Part shown: piece by piece, positions 1-5,740 of the stretch
Layout: each line of letters starts with the position of its first letter
Position numbering within the stretch: position 1 is the stretch's first letter
Origin: Bacillota bacterium
Lineage (GTDB): Bacteria; Bacillota; Dethiobacteria; DTU022
Assembly (NCBI GenBank): GCA_012510625.1
Contig: JAAZHP010000257.1
Coordinates: 1 to 5,740, forward strand
Reading direction: 5' to 3'
DNA: 5,740 nt
Program-made: the position numbers and the translations under genes
The notes under the pieces: model-generated
What the model saw: only the letters and a program-made list of their open reading frames with translations
The model's database searches: none
Told to the model about the DNA's origin: nothing

Positions 1-284
1 GGGATCCACCAGGGAACGTTTGCCGGCAGGGTCATGGCCAGCAGCAAACCGGTCACCGCAGCGCTGCCGTCGCCAAAAATGTTCCAGCGGCGCAGCCAGA
101 GGGCTTCGGTCAACATGGCGGCGCCCATGGCCACGACCATGGTGATCAATGCCCGGCTGCCGAATAAAAATACGGCCACGAGCACGACAGGGCCAAGGGC
201 GATGAGGACATCGAGCATGATGCTTTGCACTGATTGAATCGTGCGGATGTGAGGCGATGACGATATTACCAGTTTACCGTTCAT
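1..284 (-). CDS. rnfD: RnfD, membrane subunit of the Rnf ferredoxin:NAD+ oxidoreductase (5' part only)
   Basis: The first 94 complete codons are present; the gene runs off the window at position 1. RnfD is an integral membrane subunit of the Rnf complex, which couples electron transfer from reduced ferredoxin to NAD+ with Na+ or H+ export. The product begins MNGKLVISSSPHIRTIQSVQ, with the SPHIR element typical of RnfD/NqrB N-termini. Hydrophobic segments follow at about residues 22-42 and 45-63, then the family block DGSAAVTGLLLAMTLP (72-87) leading into a third membrane stretch. The threonine that carries covalent FMN lies further downstream and cannot be seen. The start is the ATG at 284-282, with AGGAGTG (297-291) 6 bases upstream. 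It lies 28 bases after the rnfC stop, so the two are almost certainly cotranscribed. The identification is firm; only completeness is unknown. Confidence 0.93.
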   Translation of the reverse strand, partial: MNGKLVISSSPHIRTIQSVQSIMLDVLIALGPVVLVAVFLFGSRALITMVVAMGAAMLTEALWLRRWNIFGDGSAAVTGLLLAMTLPANVPWWI

Positions 285-290
285 TTTAAT

Positions 291-297
291 CACTCCT
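291..297 (-). promoter_or_regulatory. Ribosome binding site of rnfD
   Basis: AGGAGTG on the minus strand, 6 bases before the ATG at 284. It fixes the rnfD start and shows that rnfD is translated from its own site within the rnfC-rnfD transcript. Confidence 0.8.
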
Positions 298-312
298 GTT
301 TCAATAGCACAG

Positions 313-1641
313 CTAACCCTTGCGCCTGGCGAGCACTTCCGCCTTGGCTATTCTAATCCACTGCGTCAGGGGAATGCGGGCCGGGCAGATGTAAGAGCAG
401 CAGCCGCATTCTATACAATCGGCGGCATGCAGCTTTACCGCCCGGTCATAAAGTCCGTGTTCGGCCGCCTGGGCGATGAAGGTAGGCACCAGGTTAATCG
501 GACAGTCCCGGACGCAGGCGGCACAGCGGATGCAGCTGCCGTTTTCATAGAATGCCGCGTCTTCGGAGGTCAGCGCTACAATACCCGATGTGCCCTTGAT
601 CACGGGCAGATCGGTCGTAGGTTGAGCCAGGCCCATCATCGGCCCGCCTGTAATCACCTTGCAGGTCTCCTCTTTCAGGCCGCCGCAATAATCGATCAGC
701 TCGCTTACCAGCGTGCCCAACCGGACCAGCAGGTTGGCCGGCCGCCTGACCCCTTCACCGGTGACGGTCACCACGCGCTCGATTAACGGCTTACCTTTCT
801 TCAGAGCCTCGGTTATGGCCACGGCGCTGCCGACATTATGGTTGACCACGCCCACATCCAGGGGCAGCCCGCCGGATGGGACCACGCGCCGGGTCGTGAC
901 CTGGATCAGCATTTTCTCAGCGCCCTGGGGATACTTCGTTTTCAGCGCCACGACGCTCATATCGGACTTGCCTTCAACCGCCTGGCGCATCACCCTGAGG
1001 GCATCGGGCTTGTTGTCCTCAATTCCGATAATTCCCCTCCCCGCTCCCAGCGCCTTCATGATCAGCTCGAGGCCGAAGACGATCTCGTCGGGCTTTTCCA
1101 GCATAAGGCGGTGGTCGGCTGTCAGATAGGGTTCACACTCGGCGCCGTTGATTATTACCGTGTCAATGGCCTTCCCTTCCGGCGGAGAGAGCTTTACATG
1201 CGCCGGAAAGGCAGCCCCGCCCAATCCAACAATACCGGCGCTGCGGATAAGCGCCCGGATCTCTTCCGGCGAAAGATCATCCACCTTTTCTACAGGTTCA
1301 AGTTCGCTGCACCATTCGTCACGGCCGTCGCTTTCAATAATAATCGCGGTTACCTTCCGGCCGAGAGGATGGTTGCAGGGCTCGATGGCCGTGACAGTAC
1401 CCGAAATAGAGGCATGCACCGGCGCAGAGACGAAGGCCTCGCTGTCGCCGATCTTCTGACCTGTCTTGACCGGATCGCCCACCTTCACCAGCGGTTCACA
1501 GGGGGCGCCGGTATGCTGATGCAGCGGAATGACCACTTTTTGTGGAATTGACGCGGCAGTGATAGCCAAAGAAGCGGTTAGCTCCTTGCGGTATTCCGGG
1601 TGAACGCCTCCTCTAAAGTTTGCCGCACCCATAATTGACAT
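313..1641 (-). CDS. rnfC: RnfC, soluble Fe-S/NADH-side subunit of the Rnf electron transport complex
   Basis: RnfC is the peripheral subunit of the Rnf complex on the cytoplasmic side, thought to bind NAD(H) and FMN and to carry two [4Fe-4S] clusters. The 442-residue product shows the N-terminal FRGGVHP, then IPLHQHTGAP and VGDPVKTGQKIG (a lipoyl/biotinyl-like sandwich domain). GLGGAAFP (139-146) and NGAECEP (165-171) mark the Complex I 51-kDa-like nucleotide/FMN domain, and a SLBB-like region follows. Two ferredoxin motifs complete the protein: CIRCAACVRDCP (Cys 370, 373, 376, 380) and CIECGCCSYICP (Cys 409, 412, 415, 419). All eight ligands are intact and the length is normal for the family. 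I chose ATG 1641 because AAAGGGGTGA sits at proper spacing before it. The in-frame GTG at 1647 overlaps that site, and ATG 1632 is too far away. It is first in its operon, behind a candidate promoter, and is followed by rnfD. Confidence 0.96.
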   Translation of the reverse strand: MSIMGAANFRGGVHPEYRKELTASLAITAASIPQKVVIPLHQHTGAPCEPLVKVGDPVKTGQKIGDSEAFVSAPVHASISGTVTAIEPCNHPLGRKVTAIIIESDGRDEWCSELEPVEKVDDLSPEEIRALIRSAGIVGLGGAAFPAHVKLSPPEGKAIDTVIINGAECEPYLTADHRLMLEKPDEIVFGLELIMKALGAGRGIIGIEDNKPDALRVMRQAVEGKSDMSVVALKTKYPQGAEKMLIQVTTRRVVPSGGLPLDVGVVNHNVGSAVAITEALKKGKPLIERVVTVTGEGVRRPANLLVRLGTLVSELIDYCGGLKEETCKVITGGPMMGLAQPTTDLPVIKGTSGIVALTSEDAAFYENGSCIRCAACVRDCPINLVPTFIAQAAEHGLYDRAVKLHAADCIECGCCSYICPARIPLTQWIRIAKAEVLARRKG

Positions 1642-1643
1642 GC

Positions 1644-1653
1644 TCACCCCTTT
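1644..1653 (-). promoter_or_regulatory. Ribosome binding site deciding the rnfC start
   Basis: AAAGGGGTGA on the minus strand aligns well with the consensus AAGGAGGTGA and leaves 5 bases between its GGGG core and ATG 1641. The possible GTG start at 1647-1645 is built from the same bases, so it is unlikely to be used. Confidence 0.6.
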
Positions 1654-1671
1654 GATGTGCGAATTAAACTG

Positions 1672-1696
1672 AAAATGATAAAAGATGCATCATTTT
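1672..1696. promoter_or_regulatory. Inverted repeat over the rnf promoter, possible operator
   Basis: AAAATGAT (1672-1679) and ATCATTTT (1689-1696) form a perfect 8-base inverted repeat with a 9-base spacer. The 8-base palindrome GATGCATC (1684-1691) is nested inside. It covers the -10 box and spacer of the candidate rnf promoter, where a repressor would act. It lacks the GC stem and T-run of a terminator, and it does not resemble the Rex consensus as I know it. The binding protein is unknown. Confidence 0.4.
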
Positions 1697-1702
1697 GGAC
1701 AA
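1675..1702 (-). promoter_or_regulatory. Candidate sigma-A promoter for the rnf operon
   Basis: On the minus strand, TTGTCC (1702-1697, 4 of 6 matches to TTGACA) and TATCAT (1680-1675, 5 of 6 matches to TATAAT) are separated by 16 bases. Transcription would begin near 1668, giving a short leader of about 25 bases with the rnfC ribosome binding site in it. The surrounding gap is AT-rich, unlike the flanking genes. This rests on pattern match only. Confidence 0.45.
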
Positions 1703-1768
1703 CAAAATAACCTTCGTTAAAACCAATGTTTTTCCTGCCCCAATTGTAAAAAGACCCTTACCCCAGTA

Positions 1769-2665
1769 TTATAACAGATTAAATTCTCTGCTGCTTTCCC
1801 TGGCGGCAGCAATCGCGGCCGTATATTCCCCGGGCGTGATTCTCCGGTTGATTTCAGGGTAGCGGTAAGCCATGTATGCAGGATAATACTGGTCCATGAT
1901 GTTGATCCAGGAGCGGGGAGAGATTTCGCGGGCGATAAATTTCATTAACTCCGCGGTACCGGCCGCATTTCCGGGCATAACCAGGTGGCGAATAAGCAGC
2001 CCTTTAAAGGCTACCCCCCTCTTATCCAGCGCCAGGTCCCCCACCTGGCGGTGCATTTCCTTGAGCGCTTCCCGGGCAATACGGGGATAATCGGATATGC
2101 GGGAGTACTTCCGGGCTATTGTTTCATCGGCATACTTGAAGTCCGGCATGTAAATATCGACAATGCCTTCGAGCAGGCGGAGAGCTTCAACCCTTTCGTA
2201 GCCGCTGCAATTGTAGACCAGGGGCAGCCGCAAGCCTTCTCCGGCAGCCGCTGACAGGGCTTCCACGATCTGCGGCAGGTAATGGGTGGGGGTAACGAGG
2301 TTGATGTTCTCACACCCTCTTGCTTGCAGTTCAAGCATGATCCCCGCCAGCTCCGCAGTGGTGACGGCGTATTTCAGCTTCCCCCTGCTGATTTCATAGT
2401 TCTGGCAGAAAACGCAGCGCAGGCTGCAGAAAGCAAAAAATATGGTCCCAGAGCCTCCCCGGCCGACGAGAGGGGCTTCTTCTCCAAAGTGCGGGCTAAA
2501 ACTTGAAATTTCGGCATCTTTACCGGCGCCGCATTCACCTCGTTCACCGGAAATCCTGGAGGCGCCGCATTCCCTGGGGCATAGCTTGCAGGGCTCGAGC
2601 ATATTGCTGAGGAGAGAAGCGCGGCGGGCCAGTTCACCCGTTTTAAGAAGCTCCCGGTATCTTAT
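1769..2665 (-). CDS. PflX-type radical SAM protein (COG1313-like), substrate unknown; probable AUA start
   Basis: This is a cytosolic radical SAM enzyme related to pyruvate formate-lyase activating enzymes; the family's substrate is, to my knowledge, not established. The SAM-cluster motif CSLRCVFC (Cys 80, 84, 87 in the 298-residue form) follows the family block PHFGEE...GRGGSGTIFF. An N-terminal cysteine set, CKLCPRECG plus ECG (Cys 26, 29, 33, 45), may bind a second metal site. NLVTPTHYLPQ, YNCSGYE, DIYMPDFKYAD and IRHLVMPG are further family blocks. The first conventional start is ATG 2602 (277 residues), but it has no Shine-Dalgarno. The frame stays open upstream and encodes RYRELLKTGELARRASLLSN, which resembles the usual N-terminus of this family. 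A near-perfect AAGGAGA lies 8 bases before an in-frame ATA (2665-2663), and no ATG, GTG or TTG lies between the upstream stop and ATG 2602. I therefore prefer ATA. The gene sits alone between folC and rnf; no partner glycyl radical enzyme is visible. Confidence 0.88.
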   Translation of the reverse strand: MRYRELLKTGELARRASLLSNMLEPCKLCPRECGASRISGERGECGAGKDAEISSFSPHFGEEAPLVGRGGSGTIFFAFCSLRCVFCQNYEISRGKLKYAVTTAELAGIMLELQARGCENINLVTPTHYLPQIVEALSAAAGEGLRLPLVYNCSGYERVEALRLLEGIVDIYMPDFKYADETIARKYSRISDYPRIAREALKEMHRQVGDLALDKRGVAFKGLLIRHLVMPGNAAGTAELMKFIAREISPRSWINIMDQYYPAYMAYRYPEINRRITPGEYTAAIAAARESSREFNLL

Positions 2666-2672
2666 GGTCGTG

Positions 2673-2679
2673 TCTCCTT
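2673..2679 (-). promoter_or_regulatory. Strong ribosome binding site of the radical SAM gene, pointing to an ATA start
   Basis: AAGGAGA on the minus strand, overlapping an in-frame TAA (2680-2678). Its AAGGAG core is 8 bases from ATA 2665, ideal spacing, but 71 bases from the first ATG at 2602. It is the best Shine-Dalgarno match in the window that lacks a standard start codon. Confidence 0.65.
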
Positions 2680-2757
2680 ATAAATTATTTATTCATGTCG
2701 AAATATATTCTCTCCATGAGAAAGCTATTCACCATTGCCTGACTGCCATCCTGCTAT

Positions 2758-2785
2758 TTCTTGCTTCTCTCTTCTGGCTTCTGGT
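2758..2785. repeat. Degenerate 7-base tandem repeat, four units
   Basis: On the plus strand four consecutive heptads read TTCTTGC, TTCTCTC, TTCTGGC, TTCTGGT, all beginning TTCT (on the minus strand NNNAGAA). The tract is pyrimidine-rich and noncoding, and it lies upstream of the radical SAM leader. Its role is unknown; it could be a decayed short tandem repeat. Confidence 0.5.
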
Positions 2786-2822
2786 TTTCCTGTATGGCAT
2801 GCCCGGCACTAACACTTCAGGC

Positions 2823-2846
2823 GGGGCGGGCATGAAAGCCCGCCCC
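2823..2846. repeat. GC-rich REP-like palindrome (GTAGGGGCGGGC type)
   Basis: GGGGCGGGC (2823-2831) and GCCCGCCCC (2838-2846) form a perfect 9-base, all-GC stem with a 6-base ATGAAA loop; read from the minus strand it begins TGTAGGGGCGGGC. From memory, palindromes starting GTAGGGGCG are dispersed in many copies between genes in various bacteria, including Firmicutes. Its position just past the folC stop fits that habit. There is no T-run on either side, so it is not a classical intrinsic terminator, though it could stabilise the folC transcript 3' end or slow polymerase. Confidence 0.6.
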
Positions 2847-2851
2847 TACAC

Positions 2852-2868
2852 ATAAAACCCGGTTTTAT
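2852..2868 (-). terminator. Small palindrome over the folC stop, possible weak terminator
   Basis: ATAAAACC and GGTTTTAT are perfect 8-base arms around a single central base, overlapping the folC TAA. In the folC transcript the second arm supplies a UUUUAU tract, and the GC-rich hairpin follows six bases later. The AT-rich stem with a minimal loop makes a weak terminator at best. The end of the valS-folC transcript is probably somewhere in 2820-2868, but this is inferred from structure only. Confidence 0.3.
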
Positions 2869-4211
2869 AGGTTTTGCCAGTAGGCTCGCGCTTCACTGAC
2901 GGTGTAAAAAGAGCCGGTCACCAGGACGGCGTCATCGGCGCCGGCAAGGGCCAGCGCCGCAGCCAGGGCTTGATCTACTTTTGGCTCCACCATCACCTTT
3001 CGCGGGAAGCGATTTTTCAGGAAGGCGGCAAGCGTTTCCGGTTCGGCAGCCCGGGGAAGATCGGGCCTGGTGAGGATTACCGCTTCCGCAAGGGGCAGGA
3101 TATAGTCTACCATTGAGATATCTTTATCCGCCATCACGCCCAAGACGAGGATCAAACGGCGGTAATGGAAATACTCGGGCAGCGAAAGGGCCAGCTCGCG
3201 CATTGCCGCCGGGTTGTGCGCGCCGTCCATGATCAGCAGCGGCTTCCGGCCCAGCAGCTCCAGGCGCGCCGGCCAAATTGTCTCAGCCAGCCCGCGGCGG
3301 AGATCCTCTTCAGAGAAAGAGAAACCACTGGCAGCCAGCTGCTCCAGAGCGGCCAGCGCCACGGCGGTATTCGCCACCTGGTAGCGCCCGCGCAGGGGAA
3401 TATGCAGATCGCAGTAGGACCAGGCAAAACCGTCATAGTCCAGCAGCTGTCCTTCCGGAATGATCTCCCGGCGGGCAGCAAAAGCGCTTTTCATTCCGGG
3501 GGGAGCGCTTTCACCGGAGGGAAGCGCATAAAAGAGGGGCGCCCGGCGGTCCCGGCAGGTCTCTGCGATCACCTGCCGCGCCTCCGGATCTGACGCCCCT
3601 GTTACCACGGGTATACCCGGCTTGATGATACCGGCTTTTTCCCGGGCCACAGCCTGAACCGTCTCTCCCAGGATCTGGGTATGATCGAGGCTGACATTGG
3701 TAATAATGCTCACCAGGGGCGTAACCACGTTGGTGGCGTCAAGGCGGCCGCCAAGTCCCACTTCAAGCACCACGGCATCGGGCCGCTTGCGGGCAAAGTA
3801 GACAAAAGCCAGCGCCGTGACCACCTCAAATTCGGTCATCGGGCCCAGCTGTTCATCTTCACCGATCTTTTCCACCAGGGGGCGAAGCTGCTCCACCAGG
3901 CGGACCAACTCGGAGCTGTCGATATCGCGGCCGTTTATGCTCATCCGGTTGGTGAAAGAGAGAATATATGGCGAGGTAAAGAGAGCAGCCCGGTAGCCTG
4001 AAGCCTGGAGCACCGATGCAATCATCGCCGCAACGGAGCCTTTGCCGTTGGTCCCGCCGATATGAACATATTGCAGCTGCCGGTGGGGATTGCCCAGGAG
4101 AGAGAGCAGCGCTTCAATTCGCTGCAAGCCGGGCTTGATCCCGAAACGGCCAATGCTGTGAATCCAATCAAGGGCGCGGCGGTAAGCCGCCTCTTCCGTG
4201 TTCTGGTTCAT
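2865..4211 (-). CDS. folC: FolC, dihydrofolate synthase / folylpolyglutamate synthase
   Basis: A cytosolic ATP-dependent Mur-ligase-family enzyme that adds glutamate to dihydropteroate and/or folates, giving the polyglutamylated cofactors used in one-carbon metabolism. The complete 448-residue product has normal family length. Visible motifs are the P-loop HIGGTNGKGSV (50-60) and the folate-side loop TSPYILSFTNRM (79-90). The central VGLGGRLDATN (151-161) is followed by NVSLDHTQILG (172-182), and REKAGIIKPG includes the lysine (192) expected to be carbamylated. WPARLELL (313-320), DGAHNP (329-334) and the C-terminal TGSFYTVSEAR (432-442) complete the set. ATG 4211 follows the valS stop by 2 bases. 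Its best Shine-Dalgarno, GGGAG, lies 11 bases upstream inside the valS end, so translation is probably coupled. The sequence does not show whether it has one or both activities. Confidence 0.96.
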   Translation of the reverse strand: MNQNTEEAAYRRALDWIHSIGRFGIKPGLQRIEALLSLLGNPHRQLQYVHIGGTNGKGSVAAMIASVLQASGYRAALFTSPYILSFTNRMSINGRDIDSSELVRLVEQLRPLVEKIGEDEQLGPMTEFEVVTALAFVYFARKRPDAVVLEVGLGGRLDATNVVTPLVSIITNVSLDHTQILGETVQAVAREKAGIIKPGIPVVTGASDPEARQVIAETCRDRRAPLFYALPSGESAPPGMKSAFAARREIIPEGQLLDYDGFAWSYCDLHIPLRGRYQVANTAVALAALEQLAASGFSFSEEDLRRGLAETIWPARLELLGRKPLLIMDGAHNPAAMRELALSLPEYFHYRRLILVLGVMADKDISMVDYILPLAEAVILTRPDLPRAAEPETLAAFLKNRFPRKVMVEPKVDQALAAALALAGADDAVLVTGSFYTVSEARAYWQNL

Positions 4212-4213
4212 CG

Positions 4214-5740
4214 TTACTGGAGCTCCCGGAGCCTCTCCTCTAATTTTTCTTTCTTGATCGAGCCTTCTTCAACGCGTGCCTTCTCCTTGGCCACTACTTC
4301 CGGCGGAGCTTTCTTTAAAAACCCCGGGCTCTGCAGCTTGCCTTCAGCCCGCCGCAGTTCCTTTTCAACCTGCTTCAGCTCTTTTTTAAGGCGGCCAATC
4401 TCGGCCTCGATGTCGATCAGCCCGGCCAGGGGCAGGTAAACTTCAAGCTCATCGCCAACAATGGCCGCCAGCGCCTGGCGCGGCTTTTCAGCAGCGGGGT
4501 CAATGGTCAGCGGTTCGGCAAATGACAGCCTGCTCAGTTGATGCCGCTCTTTTTCCAGCGTGGCGGCCGCCTCCGGCGAGGGCTTTAGAATTACCGGCGC
4601 CGCCTGCCCGGGGGGCAGCTGCACCTGGCTGCGCAGGTTGCGCACCGCCCGGATTGCCTCCTGAACCAGGGAGAGGGCCTCCGCTTCGCCGGGAAAATCC
4701 AGGCGGGAATCCTGGCGCGGCCAGGCCGCGATGACAAGGGCCGATTGGCGCTGCGGCAGATGCTGCCAGATCTCTTCGGATATAAAAGGCATGAAGGGGT
4801 GCAGCAGGCGCAGCACTCCGTCGAGAACGTAAAGCAGGACGCCCCGGGTGCGGCGGCGGGATTCACGGGAGGCCTCCGTCTCACATTCACCGTAAAGATA
4901 ATGCTTGCTCAACTCCACATACCAGTCGCAATAGTCGCTCCAGAGAAATTCATAAACCTGGCGGGCGGCCTCACCCAGCTCATATTCCTCAAGCAAAGCG
5001 GTAACCCGGCCCACGGCTTCATTGTAGCGGTGCAATATCCAGCGGTCCTCGCTCGTCAGGTTCTCTGTCGATGAGCCGGGAACAAAGGGAATGTAATCGG
5101 GCTCCTGGCCGGATCCGCCGTCCAGGTTCATCAAGACAAAGCGGGAGGCGTTCCAGACCTTGTTGGCAAAGTTGCGCCCCGCCTCCACATTTTCCTGGCG
5201 GAAGCGCTGGTCATTGCCGGGCGCCTGCCCCGTAACCAGGGTAAAGCGAAGGGTGTCGGCGCCGTATTGGGCGATCACTTCGAGGGGATCAATCCCGTTT
5301 CCGAGAGATTTACTCATCTTCCGCCCCAGGGCATCGCGCACCAGCCCGTGGATATAAACCGTTTTGAAAGGAACCTCCCGCATAAACCGGAGCGACATGA
5401 AAAGCATCCGCGCCACCCAGAAAAAGATAATATCATAGCCTGTTACGAGCACATCGGTGGGAAAATAGCGCTCCAGGTCGGGGGTGTGGTCGGGCCAGCC
5501 CATGGTAGAGAAAGGCCAGAGGGCAGAGCTGAACCAGGTATCGAGGACATCGGGATCCTGCTCCAGCTCCTCTCCGCCGCAGGCGGGACAGGAAGCCGGA
5601 TCTTCATAATCAACAATGATCTCGCCGCAGGAACAGTACCAGGCGGGGATGCGGTGCCCCCACCAGAGCTGGCGCGAGATGCACCAGTCGCGAATATTTT
5701 CCACCCAGTTCTCGTAGGTCCGGGTAAAGCGCGGCGGCAC
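4214..5740 (-). CDS. valS: Valyl-tRNA synthetase, C-terminal 508 residues (5' end beyond the window)
   Basis: This class I aminoacyl-tRNA synthetase charges tRNA-Val with valine in the cytosol. The visible part is about the last 508 of a usual 880 residues; the Rossmann-fold HIGH motif and most of the editing domain lie outside. The frame opens with the conserved YENWVENIRDWCISRQLWWG, followed by GHRIPAWYC. Four cysteines (36, 38, 51, 54 of the visible part) look like a zinc knuckle. DPDVLDTWFSSALWPFS comes next, then GRKMSKSLGNG, holding the KMSKS loop (141-145) that binds ATP. The anticodon-binding helical domain spans roughly 225-340, and the last 70 residues, rich in Glu/Lys/Leu heptads, are the ValS C-terminal coiled-coil arm that contacts tRNA. 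The GTG codon at the window edge is an internal valine, not a start. It forms an operon with folC. Any upstream leader such as a T-box would be outside this window. Confidence 0.97.
   Translation of the reverse strand: MPPRFTRTYENWVENIRDWCISRQLWWGHRIPAWYCSCGEIIVDYEDPASCPACGGEELEQDPDVLDTWFSSALWPFSTMGWPDHTPDLERYFPTDVLVTGYDIIFFWVARMLFMSLRFMREVPFKTVYIHGLVRDALGRKMSKSLGNGIDPLEVIAQYGADTLRFTLVTGQAPGNDQRFRQENVEAGRNFANKVWNASRFVLMNLDGGSGQEPDYIPFVPGSSTENLTSEDRWILHRYNEAVGRVTALLEEYELGEAARQVYEFLWSDYCDWYVELSKHYLYGECETEASRESRRRTRGVLLYVLDGVLRLLHPFMPFISEEIWQHLPQRQSALVIAAWPRQDSRLDFPGEAEALSLVQEAIRAVRNLRSQVQLPPGQAAPVILKPSPEAAATLEKERHQLSRLSFAEPLTIDPAAEKPRQALAAIVGDELEVYLPLAGLIDIEAEIGRLKKELKQVEKELRRAEGKLQSPGFLKKAPPEVVAKEKARVEEGSIKKEKLEERLRELQ

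Noticed and set aside
838..1551. Long plus-strand open frame (237 codons) opposite rnfC
   Set aside because: It lies wholly antisense to a gene with intact family motifs. Its translation is rich in Arg, His, Gly and Ala with no recognisable domain, as expected of a shadow frame in GC-rich coding DNA.
1648..1768. Possible intrinsic terminator or riboswitch between the radical SAM gene and rnfC
   Set aside because: I found no GC-rich stem followed by a T-run and no recognisable riboswitch core. The only clear structure is the AT-rich dyad at 1672-1696, which overlaps promoter boxes.
2680..2692. Palindrome ATAAAT-T-ATTTAT directly upstream of the radical SAM ribosome binding site
   Set aside because: It is pure A/T and very short. 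It may be part of a promoter or an unstructured leader, but gives no specific signal.
2708..2722. Small inverted repeat TTCTC-TCCAT-GAGAA upstream of the radical SAM gene
   Set aside because: A 5-base arm in AT-rich DNA is within chance expectation, and I could not place a convincing promoter around it.
2664..2855. Plus-strand frame of 63 codons from ATG 2664 in the intergenic spacer, with a hydrophobic stretch (LTAILLFLASLFWLLVFLYG) resembling a small membrane protein
   Set aside because: It has no Shine-Dalgarno and overlaps the start of the opposing radical SAM gene. The hydrophobic stretch comes from the pyrimidine-rich heptad repeats, which read as Leu/Phe/Ser, and its end runs through the REP-like palindrome.
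3165..4439. Plus-strand open frames (3165-3593, 3681-4001, 4062-4439) opposite folC and the end of valS
   Set aside because: They are antisense to well-identified genes, lack ribosome binding sites and show no protein family features.

Overview
The window carries five protein-coding genes, all on the minus strand. Read in the direction of transcription (high to low coordinates) they are the 3' part of valS (valyl-tRNA synthetase), folC (dihydrofolate/folylpolyglutamate synthase), a PflX-type radical SAM protein (COG1313-like), rnfC, and the first 94 codons of rnfD. No rRNA, tRNA, CRISPR array, transposase or phage gene is visible. Long open frames on the plus strand are antisense shadows of these genes.

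The likely host is an anaerobic, moderately GC-rich Firmicute of the class Clostridia or a close relative (inference). Three things point there: the tight valS-folC pair, common in Firmicutes; an Rnf ferredoxin:NAD+ oxidoreductase cluster starting rnfC-rnfD, as in clostridial operons; and strong AGGAGG-type ribosome binding sites. I cannot name a genus.

Layout. Positions 5740-4214: valS, missing its N-terminal part (beyond the window) but holding the zinc-knuckle-like cysteines, KMSKS, anticodon-binding domain and C-terminal coiled coil. folC starts 2 bases after the valS stop and ends at 2865. Between folC and the radical SAM gene lies about 200 bases without a convincing gene. It contains a small palindrome over the folC stop, a strong GC-rich REP-like hairpin, four degenerate 7-base tandem repeats and an AT-rich leader ending in a near-perfect Shine-Dalgarno. 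The radical SAM gene (about 2665-1769) appears to begin at an AUA codon. A roughly 120-base AT-rich gap follows, holding a candidate promoter with an overlapping inverted repeat, then rnfC and rnfD, 28 bases apart and continuing out of the window.

Functionally there are three blocks: housekeeping translation and folate metabolism (valS-folC), an orphan radical SAM enzyme of unknown substrate, and the start of a membrane energy-conserving complex. The most interesting observation is the probable non-canonical AUA start of the radical SAM gene. Nothing else amounts to an undescribed system.
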